Shown: positions 56,413 to 64,000 of the stretch, in pieces | How positions within the stretch are numbered: position 1 is the stretch's first letter | Layout: each line of letters starts with the position of its first letter | NCBI GenBank assembly: GCA_963682055.1 | Contig: OY821746.1 | Location: 12,575,992-12,639,991, forward strand | DNA from: Primula veris | Taxonomy: Eukaryota > Streptophyta > Magnoliopsida > Ericales > Primulaceae | Direction of reading: 5' to 3' | DNA length: 64,000 bases | Made by a program: the position numbers and the translations under genes | Notes under the pieces: generated by a model | Told to the model about the DNA's origin: nothing | The model's input: the letters and a program-made list of their open reading frames with translations, nothing else | The model's database searches: none

Positions 56413-56892
56413 TCAAGGATCAGTGGGTGGGACAACAGAACTGCCAGACCAAGAGGCAGTCTCCCGAACAGAGCTATCTAATCGAGCTTTATATGAGTCG
56501 TTCATGACGACCAAGCATTCATTCTCCCGGGCAAGGTATGCATTCTCCCCAATAAGGGCAGTAACTTGTTCTTTAAGCCGGGCAATTTTAACAACCATAC
56601 TAACGAGGCCTTGAGGGGAGTTATCAAACTCATTCTGAGCATGATCCCAAATCTCCTCGGCTTCATACCAGGAGTTGGCCAGAGTGTTCCTGCACACCAA
56701 TAGGTGGTCAAGTTCACGACCCAAGGCCGAGATCTCGGTCCATTTAATTGTCTCATCGGGGTGTGAGTTATACAAACTCAGAGCCAGGACACCGTACTCC
56801 TTCTCAAGCTTAGCCATTCTATGACGGACCCGAGATACCTCAGCATCCAAGTCTTTCATCTGAGCATGATACCTCACCACGGGCTCAGACAT
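56413..56892 (-). CDS. Antisense ORF d in Tat element, 159-residue coiled-coil protein
   Basis: ATG at 56892: MSEPVVRYHAQMKDLDAEVS, a leucine-heptad region (AKLEKEYGVLALSLYN, REQ-type helix LKEQVTALIGENAYLARENE), and a Ser/Pro end. A TATA box ctataaatat lies at 56983-56992 (minus), and beyond it is a five-unit repeat with CATGCA in every unit. No frame break. Function unknown. Confidence 0.6.
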   Translation of the reverse strand: MSEPVVRYHAQMKDLDAEVSRVRHRMAKLEKEYGVLALSLYNSHPDETIKWTEISALGRELDHLLVCRNTLANSWYEAEEIWDHAQNEFDNSPQGLVSMVVKIARLKEQVTALIGENAYLARENECLVVMNDSYKARLDSSVRETASWSGSSVVPPTDP

Positions 56893-57020
56893 TAGGAAAA
56901 GTTATTTTTATACAGGAGATGAGGGATGAAAGAGAAGCAAACACAATATGAGAAAAGATATGTTCTGAGGAAAGGTGGAAGAATATTTATAGAGCAAAGA
57001 TAGTATGATGTTTGAGGACA

Positions 57021-57167
57021 TTGCTCGGGAGCATGCATATTTCCTGACATACTTGGGAACATGCATATTTCCTGACATACTTGGGAACATGCATATTTCC
57101 TGACATTACTTGGGAACATGCATATTATCCAACCATGCTTGGGAGCATGCACCTATGGTTGGCAATG
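57021..57167. repeat. Five-unit, 28-31-bp repeat with CATGCA in each unit
   Basis: The core acttgggaacatgcatattt plus cctgacat is repeated. The outer units diverge but keep catgca. It lies 30 to 180 bp upstream of the TATA box of antisense ORF d. Confidence 0.9.
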
Positions 57168-57829
57168 CTGGGGATAGGTCTACAGTCACCTGATATCACA
57201 GTTCGACAGGAAATAAAGACGAAATGTTCAAAGATCCAGATTCCAGAAAAACGACAAACCACAAGTGCAACATAAAAAGAAGTGCAATATAAAGGGGCAA
57301 AGAAAATTTTCATTAATAAAGGTGAGATACATCACTGTTCATTACATCAGAGTACATCAAAAGGAAAAAACTATTACATCAGAAGACATCAAAAGAAAAA
57401 ACTATTACATCCGAGGAAAAATCTATTACAAAAGATCAACTATGTCGGCAAACCCAGCGAACAGGATGCATGAAGGAAGGAGGCGATGGGGAAGAGGAAG
57501 AAAAAGATAAAGAAGTGAAAATCAAGAAGAGGAAAATGAAAAACGACAAAAACCCTAGAAGTAACACAAAACCCTTAGGATCACAGGGTTGATTGTTACA
57601 TCGTAGTAGTGCAGAAGAAGAGAAAAAGGAAAAAAGAAAAAAAAAGTGAAAAGAGGAAGAGGAAGAAATGAAGGAAACTGAGAAATAAAAAGAAAGTAAA
57701 AGGAACAAAACAAAAAGAAGAAAAAGAAAAAGAGTGATGGGATAGAAGATGAAGAAAAAGAAAGAAGCGCAGAAGAAAAAAATAAAAAAAAATATATAAT
57801 AAAAAGGAGAAGAGAAGAAAGGGGGAAGG

Positions 57830-58124
57830 TTAGGGGGAGGTCGATCGGTATCGGTGAGAGGGACCGGCAGAGATATCCCTATCTCTGTATGTCGGGTTCC
57901 CCCTTAGCACCTCATTTTCTTCGACTAGAGCCTGACGAGCACGTCGGCAATAATTCATCTCAGATCTCAGCCAAGATAATTCCCGAACCATCTCGGTATG
58001 GTGATAACGAATCACCTTTTAACTCCTCTTCAGCGTCCTTCAACAGCTTTAGGGCAGTACCATAGGAGGCTTCGAAAGCCTCTACTTGAAAGACCAATGC
58101 AGATTTGGTTGAAGAACCTTCCAT
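57830..58124 (-). pseudogene. Antisense ORF c in Tat element, small coiled-coil protein
   Basis: ATG at 58124: MEGSSTKSALVFQVEAFEAS, then LKLLKDAEEELK. A one-base shift near 58018 is needed to reach YHHTEMVRELSWLRSEMNYC and the end PSHRYRSTSP. TATA box ctataaata at 58209-58217 (minus). The short helical protein resembles ORFs a, b, d and e in size and style. Confidence 0.5.
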
Positions 58125-58747
58125 TGATAGGAGGTTGTAAGATAAAATCCTATATATGATGAAGAGAGATAAGGGTGAGAGTGTGAAGAAATCCATATCT
58201 TAAGAGGGTATTTATAGAAAAGTTAAGGAAGGATTAATGTGGGGAAGTGCAACCGTTCGCCAAGAGATTTGGAAAAACGAGGGTAATTAAAAGATGCGTC
58301 TGTTGAGAAGAATTTAAGTGAGAAAGAGCAATTGTTCGTTATTAAAAGTCGCGTTTATTAAGAAGAAACGCTTGGGTTCAAGCCAGTATTTAAAGAGGGT
58401 AAATCCCAAAAAAGCTCTTACACGTGTCTCTCTAGGAAAGGGCAACGGTGCTAAGAGATAAAGGGTAAGATTTGTGCACAGGGCTCAAGAAATCCCCTCA
58501 GTCCCTAGATACAAAGATTCAGAAGGTTCTGTGGATAAGGTCAAACGCAAGGCCCAAGAAAAAGCATTAATGAAGCCACGAGCGTGCGCAGTCAAATTAA
58601 TTGCGTTGGGAGAATAATTCAGATAAAAACAAGAAAAAGAAAATTTTCCATTAATCAAGGGGAACTTTATTACAAGATGCTTCTCGGCAAAAGGACACCA
58701 CTACATCATAAATAAATAAAAAAGAAGAAAAGCAAAAAAAAAGAGAA

Positions 58748-59076
58748 CTATTTTTCAGAAGGGCCTGCGTCATCATTCGGTTTCCTCTTGGACCGAGCAT
58801 ACACTTCCTTAAGGGCCAGTTTGTAAGCCCTCTTGGAAGCAATATGTCTGCCTCAAGCTCTTTGATCCGAGCACGAGCCCAAATATTGTCGATCAGAGAC
58901 CTCTGATATTCATTCTCCATGGCCTCCAAGCGCTCGTCCATCTCAGCAGCTCGGCGAGCCTCCATGGTTAAAAAGGCAACCCTCCTTTCGAGGATACGAG
59001 CCTTCCTAACCTCCTCCTCGAGATGGGCAACATATTCAGGAAGGTTGTCGCCACTATTTTCACAAGGAGAAGCTAT
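58748..59076 (-). pseudogene. Antisense ORF b in Tat element, decayed paralogue of ORF a
   Basis: Aligns with ORF a: GDNLPEYVAHLEEEVRKARI against a's DNTSDYVAHLETEVKKVRV, and RAYKLALKEVYARSK against RAYKLAFKELHDRSK. The start position (59076) reads ATA where ORF a has ATG, and a frameshift lies near 58845. TATA box cctataaaagg at 59125-59135 (minus) and aataaa at 58666-58671. Confidence 0.65.
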
Positions 59077-59373
59077 TTGTTCGCTAAATAAGAATGAGTT
59101 GCACAAAGAATATAGAGACAGTCCCCTTTTATAGGAAGAGACAAGGGGTAGATCAAAGGTCATCTCGAAGAAAGACAACCCCTTGAACTTCCCCAGAGCA
59201 TTTATGGTTAACTACAACAGTTCAAATCCAATCAAGTCATCCAATAAGGTATCAAGAAGATAAACAGACAAGAGCGAAAATAAGGAAATATTTTATTAAT
59301 GTCAAAAGATCCGATTACAACTGGGAAATGATGCCCCCTACAAAGAAATTACAAAAGAAATTACAAAAACTAA

Positions 59374-59685
59374 TTATCCCGAGAAAGGGCCTGCTTCATC
59401 ATCATCCGACCCCGGCTTGGACCGATCATGCAGCTCCTTAAAAGCAAGCTTGTAGGCCCTTTTAGCTGCCTTTTCCTTAGCCAGGGAAGCCTCGAGCCTC
59501 TTTATACGCTCGAAGGCCCAATCCAGGTCGGCCATCGTCAAGTGATGAGCCGCATCCATATCAGACAACCTTTTGGTCATGTCCGCCAATTTCTTTTTCA
59601 TGACGCGAACCTTCTTGACCTCAGTCTCCAAGTGAGCAACGTAATCTGAAGTGTTGTCTCTTGTCGAACCATGGGGAAAAGCCAT
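59374..59685 (-). CDS. Antisense ORF a in Tat element, 103-residue coiled-coil protein
   Basis: ATG at 59685 to TAA at 59374, no break: MAFPHGSTRDNTSDYVAHLE, then a continuous heptad helix (KKKLADMTKRLSDMD, FERIKRLEASLAKEKAAKRA) and an acidic SDDDEAGP end. TATA box ctataaagg at 59734-59742 (minus) and poly(A) signal aataaa at 59292-59297. It is nearest to the 3' LTR and reads away from it. Function unknown. Confidence 0.65.
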   Translation of the reverse strand: MAFPHGSTRDNTSDYVAHLETEVKKVRVMKKKLADMTKRLSDMDAAHHLTMADLDWAFERIKRLEASLAKEKAAKRAYKLAFKELHDRSKPGSDDDEAGPFSG

Positions 59686-59952
59686 TGTGTCACGGTCAAA
59701 GTAATAGTAAATAGGATAAGGGGGGATGGGGCACCTTTATAGTAGATAAATATGGGAAAGATCAAGGGTTTTCCTCGAAAAAAGATACAAAGATAGGACT
59801 TCTTAATGACCTCAAATGGGCCCCAGGGAACAGTTGAATCCACCGCATCTCTTGAGGTAATCTTGGGAACAGCATGGCCGAAGCAATATCCTCGTCAGAC
59901 CGATCATGACTCCCTCGACGAGGAGACCACGCCGAGGAAGTCAGGGAGCACT

Positions 59953-60508
59953 TGATAGAACATAAAAATTAGACCCGAATATTCTATTCGGGTAACAATC
60001 AACCCACACTTCATAGATGGGTATACAATGCTTAAATGAGTCATCATATGCCTTTCATAAAGAATAAAGGTGAATACTACTAAAAGCCCAAGCCCACTTA
60101 ACCAGGGACCCATATCTGAAAAATCCACTGAGATGGAGACATTTGTCAACATCCTAAAAGGCATAGTTGCCTATAAATAGCCAATTACCCCTCTAAGAAA
60201 GGGACCAGAAAATCAATCAAAAAAATATAGAGAGAAGTAGAGAAAAGAAAGAAATTAGTCAAAACTTATCACATACAGAAACAAACCGAGCAGAGAAAGA
60301 ACAGAGTACCGAAGAAGAAGGGGAAAGACCAAGATGAGAGATCAAATAGTTAAGTCGAGCATGATTGTTAGAATAAAATTGTAATCCGAACAAGGGCAAT
60401 TGCCGAATAGTAATAAAGATCAAGAAATGTTCACTGTTTATCATATCTTTTATATATTATATCATTGTTGAAAAACCTAACGCATCCGAGAAAGTTATGG
60501 TTTTATCA
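59953..60508 (+). repeat. Tat element 3' LTR
   Basis: Same length as the 5' LTR. About 12 differences, all within the first 330 bases; the last 230 bases are identical by eye. Confidence 0.95.
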
Positions 60509-60513
60509 TCATT
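60509..60513. repeat. Target-site duplication of Tat element, right
   Basis: tcatt, matching 43130-43134. Confidence 0.92.
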
Positions 60514-61200
60514 GGTATTTTTTATTAAATCTAACTTAACTGTTGTTTTTTTGAAGAAGTAAAAGAAGAAAAAGAAAACGTCCCGTTATTATCATTGTAA
60601 GACTTTATTTATCACTAATTTCGTTTAGGTTACCAATCGCTTTGCACGTATAAGTTACTATTATATCCCATCAACTAATATAAATCAACCTTTTGAACTT
60701 GTGTTGAGAAGAAATAAAACATTAATAATAGAAATATATTAACACGCATAAGAATATAGTTATCCCTCTTTTATTTATTGATGTGTCTAATAAAACCAAA
60801 ATAATTGGAGAAATGGATATGAGAACCAAGAATATGGAAATATATATTAAATTTGAAAAATAAAAAAGAATGAAAAAATAAGCACAAATATTATATTTCA
60901 AAGATAGAAATAGATTGAAAGGGTAGATGACCATGGATAACGAGGCATTTGGGTGTATAGTGCATGATAGTATTAAAATATAATACCACCTCCCCTAATT
61001 ATTACAAATCTGACCCTTTACATTATTTGAAGCCCAGAGTTATTAATAATTCCGTCCACAATTTGATGACCAAACGTAGAAATTGTGGGTCCGGTGAAAT
61101 TTATTATCGCATCCTATTTTAATAGTTAGATACACATAGAGTCTGAATTTTTTCATTGCACTATTTTTTTTTTCACGCAACAAACCGTAGATATGATTTA
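60514..61200. other. AT-rich DNA right of Tat element
   Basis: No gene recognised. Confidence 0.5.
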
Positions 61201-61224
61201 CTGTTTGTCTTTTTAAAAAAAAAA

Positions 61225-61890
61225 TAAAAATTATAAGTAAACCATAAATCAGATTTACGGTTTGTACGTGAAAACATATATTTTTTTTAGTGAAAAAATC
61301 CAGCCTCATGCACATAACATAACATAGATTGAGCTGGCATAGTAGTAATGATAAGAACATTCGCAATAGTGATATTATCTCACTTGTTAGCTAATAAACA
61401 TGGTTTTTCTTCACAATAGTTTAACTAACTCATTAAAGTTAACGTTGTTAACATTATTATTATATTTAATAACAAAGTTAACATTGTTAAGTGATAACAT
61501 GACAATTTGTTTGACCAACTCCCACATTAATCCTTCAATAAAGCAAAAATGACACACATTCTATCTTTCTTTTTTATTTACAATAATATTATTTTTTACC
61601 TGAAATCAATTATTTATTATAAATTAATAGATAACGTTGTTAAGAAAAATGCACTAATCTGATATTTATATAGTTGTTAAGGTTAACATATATATGTGAC
61701 ATTTAACATACACATGTGTCACTATTTAACAATAAAAATTTAACACAACTATTATGAATGCTTAGTTTAACACATAAAAATTATAGACAAACCGTAGATC
61801 AGATTTACGGTTTGTATATACAAATATATTGTTTGTAGCAAAAAAATACAGCGTCATGCACATAACATAACATAGATTGAGCTAGCGGGT
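61225..61890. repeat. Direct repeat pair flanking a MITE-like element
   Basis: A unit of about 110 bp (caaaccgtagatcagattta and cggtttg, ending cataacataacatagattga) occurs at 61225-61340 and 61782-61890. Between them 61359-61764 has inverted ends (acattcgcaatagtg; inverse of actattatgaatgc) typical of a small DNA transposon. Target duplication not resolved. Confidence 0.55.
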
Positions 61891-62690
61891 AGTAACCCTA
61901 AGTCGCTAAGCTGACAGCTAATGTACTGTAATTAAATAATTCCCCTCTCCTCAACCATTTTTACTATCCCTCTGTTTGCTCCCAACTTTTAAGCCTGCCA
62001 CCTGCTCTTTTTAAGTTTCTACTTTTGAATGAAAATGCACACCCCCTAAGTTAGATTCATTGGCCTTTTAGTATTTTTTTCACACAAAATTTCATTCATA
62101 AAAGTTAAAGAAACACCTTGTTATCGATTCACTTTCACTACCAAGTGCAACTTTAAGAACTTGTTGCTTACTACTCCCTTTAAAATGACTCTTTTAGACA
62201 ATCATAAGCTAATTTTGTCTTCGAATGTATGTTTTTTCAATTTCACTTTGGTTTGCAATACAATACTCCTAAGCAATTTTATTTCAAAAGTTTTCGGAAT
62301 TAAACATGAAAAATTAATGTGGAACGAGGGAATGAAAATATTTACATGAAACTTGGAAATTGAGAAAATATGATTAAAGAAAAGCATGTGAATCTAATCC
62401 CATATTAATGCGTCAATCTGAATTTTTTTTTGATTCAAATGGCTCAAATCTAATCTCATAATCTGAACCTAGTTTGTTTTCAAGTCCGGGGGCAAATTGC
62501 ATTAGCTAACATATTGTTTATGGGGGGAGTATAGTACCGCTAGTCAAATCCAACCTAATTCAACCAGGCCTGATGTTTTGCTTTTATGCATACCTTGTGA
62601 ATGAAGTATCATACAGACGTTTAGATATAAAAAAGCAATCTCCAAAGAGGATATATCTTTTTCCACTACAAAAATAAAAATATTTTCTCA
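61891..62690. other. AT-rich DNA
   Basis: No gene or element recognised. Confidence 0.5.
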
Positions 62691-63365
62691 CGGTTAAACC
62701 GTAAGTCAAAATTACATACATACTATAACTTTAACTTACGATTTGACAAAAGTCGACTTTTTTTTTTGATTTTATGGATTTTTTAGGAAAAAAAACCATA
62801 AAAAATCGTAAATGTATAAAACTTGGTTATGCTCTCACAAATTAAATTTTTTAAATGTTTACTGATTATTTAATTATTTTTTGACTTTTTTTGCTCTTTT
62901 TAAAAAATAAATGTAAAATTAGTAAAAAAAAATGGTTAGAGAAGTTAGAAAATGAGTTTTAAATTTATATAATTATATTTTGATTTTTTTAATTCTATTA
63001 TATTGAATTTTTGAATCTTTTTGGTCTTTTTTTAAAAAAACATCAAAAAATCAAAAAAAAATATTTTTTTTATATAATTTGTAACTTTGTAACTTTAAAA
63101 GCCCATTCATATTTTTCTTCTTCTTTTTTAATTTTTTAAAATAAAAGACAAAAAATGAATAAAAAACTAATAAAAAGACTTTGTAATATTTTAATGTCGG
63201 ATTCTAACGGATATAATCAAGTTGTTTACGATTTCTCTTGATTTTTCTGGGGTTTTTTTCAAAACAAATCATAAAGTCGAAAAAAAAAAGGAACTCTGGT
63301 CAAACCGTAAGTTAAACTTATGGACCATAACTTTGACTTACGGTTTGACCGTGAAAAATATTTTT
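62691..63365. repeat. Region bounded by accgtaagt palindromes
   Basis: 63298-63352 has perfect 15-bp arms ggtcaaaccgtaagt and acttacggtttgacc around a spacer of about 25 bases. 62695-62760 has a related aaaccgtaagt and cttacgatttgac pair. The interior is A/T homopolymer-rich and non-coding. Confidence 0.6.
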
Positions 63366-63484
63366 TATAGTGGAAAAATACATCCTCATCTCCAAACACG
63401 TATCAAAATCATTATCGTGAAAAAGAACTAAGCAACAAATAAACATATCAAAAACAATTTAAAATACTTATAACCGTATAACGT

Positions 63485-63570
63485 CCAATAATTGTACATT
63501 ACAATATTTCCTTTCTCTGGGTTTTTATATAATCAATAATTGTACATTACAATTGTTCCTTTCTCTGGTT
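63485..63570. repeat. Tandem duplication with small palindrome
   Basis: aataattgtacattacaat followed by nttcctttctctgg occurs twice, about 49 bp apart; attgta/tacaat forms a stem in each. Confidence 0.75.
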
Positions 63571-64000
63571 TTCTGAAGTAGAACTCTAAACAACTGTATG
63601 AGGGGTTTTCTGCTTTCTAGTTTCTATAAGCCTATAACTTTCCCCTCTTTTTTGGGGGGATTTGTATTTTCCTATAATTTTCCGTTACCCCCCCTGCACC
63701 ATTGGATTCGCCCATGTCCTTTGCCGGCTTTTCTACTCTTTTCTTCGTTCCGGAACATCAGTTTGCTAGCAAAAAATAAAAGGATACTGTTATAATCTTC
63801 TTCTTTTTTGCCATATAAATGCCACCGGCAAAATGCGACTCATACCATTATGGTATCTATCCTCCAATGAAGTTTACTTAAGCTTTTATGAAAAAGTATA
63901 AATCTTATAGTATTACTCATCATTCGAAACGAATTAAAGTATTAAACAAAAAAGGAAAGGAACGCAAATCTGATAATAGTACAACATTATCATACCTCAA
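63571..64000. other. AT-rich DNA at right edge
   Basis: No gene recognised. The short open frame at 63598-63795 has no family resemblance. Confidence 0.45.

Larger units (their letters stand above)
43135..60508 (+). mobile_element. Tat-lineage Ty3/gypsy LTR retrotransposon, 17.4 kb
   Basis: Two 556-bp LTRs (43135-43690, 59953-60508) with TG...CA ends and a perfect TCATT duplication enclose gag-pol, a TRIM insertion, a 37-bp tandem repeat and an antisense gene array. The primer site (43693-43710) matches the 3' end of tRNA-Asp at about 15 of 18 positions. Lineage evidence: tRNA-Asp primer, a second (archaeal-type) RNase H after the usual one, the CAYHENHGH gag knuckle, and a long 3' region. 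The LTRs differ at about 12 positions (2.2%), which indicates an insertion of order one million years ago under usual plant rates. The element cannot act alone, because gag-pol carries three stops and a TRIM. Confidence 0.95.

Noticed and set aside
1..64000. tRNA, rRNA or CRISPR features
   Set aside because: No cloverleaf with A/B boxes, rRNA segment or spacer array was noticed; bacterial features are not expected in a plant nuclear region.

Overview
The window is nuclear DNA of a flowering plant, most likely a eudicot. Evidence: plant-only families (plant mobile domain, LAF3 amidohydrolase, trihelix factor), a plant L1 with DUF4283 and CCHC ORF1, Tat-lineage Ty3/gypsy, TRIM and Copia elements, plant MITEs, and AT-rich intergenic DNA. 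I cannot name the species. Little of the 64 kb is single-copy gene: most is retrotransposons, retrocopies of mRNAs, and the remains of a locally duplicated locus.

Layout. 1-761: 3' end of a plant mobile domain (PMD) gene. 2.9-5.4 kb: a broken PMD relative. 7.6-31.3 kb: a locus present in three diverged copies. Block A is 7576-8490 plus 17028-20830, block B is about 21765-29328, and partial block C is about 29703-31320. The locus held a trihelix-type transcription factor gene and an unrecognised acidic protein gene on the other strand; all copies are broken. Because blocks are paralogous, several insertions can be read against an empty site in a sister block. Block A was split by an intronless, polyadenylated NOC2 retrocopy (16-bp target duplication), which was then split by a full-length L1 (again a 16-bp duplication). 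Block B took a Copia element into the trihelix exon; one Copia LTR then received an intronless, intact ribosomal protein eL33 (RPL35A) retrocopy. MULE-, hAT- and CACTA-type elements decorate the blocks.

31.6-36.3 kb: a hAT-like element and a rearranged Ty3/gypsy remnant. 36.7-38.4 kb: an intact single-exon LAF3-type amidohydrolase, the best candidate for a working complete gene. 38.4-43.1 kb: AT-rich DNA with short tandem repeats, a hAT-like element and a truncated Copia 5' end.

43135-60508: a 17.4-kb Tat-lineage Ty3/gypsy element with 556-bp LTRs and a perfect 5-bp target duplication (TCATT). Its gag-pol lies in one frame broken by three stops, and gag carries a 568-bp TRIM. Between pol and the 3' LTR are about 9.7 kb holding a 37-bp tandem repeat and an array of antisense genes. 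One is spliced with four predicted coding exons; the others are short coiled-coil genes, several with their own TATA box and poly(A) signal. This antisense array is the most unusual part of the window. 60.5-64 kb: AT-rich DNA with repeated palindromes and MITE-like sequence.

The genes do not form a pathway. The coherent story is one of nested insertions, in which L1-type retroposition produced at least the NOC2 and eL33 retrocopies.
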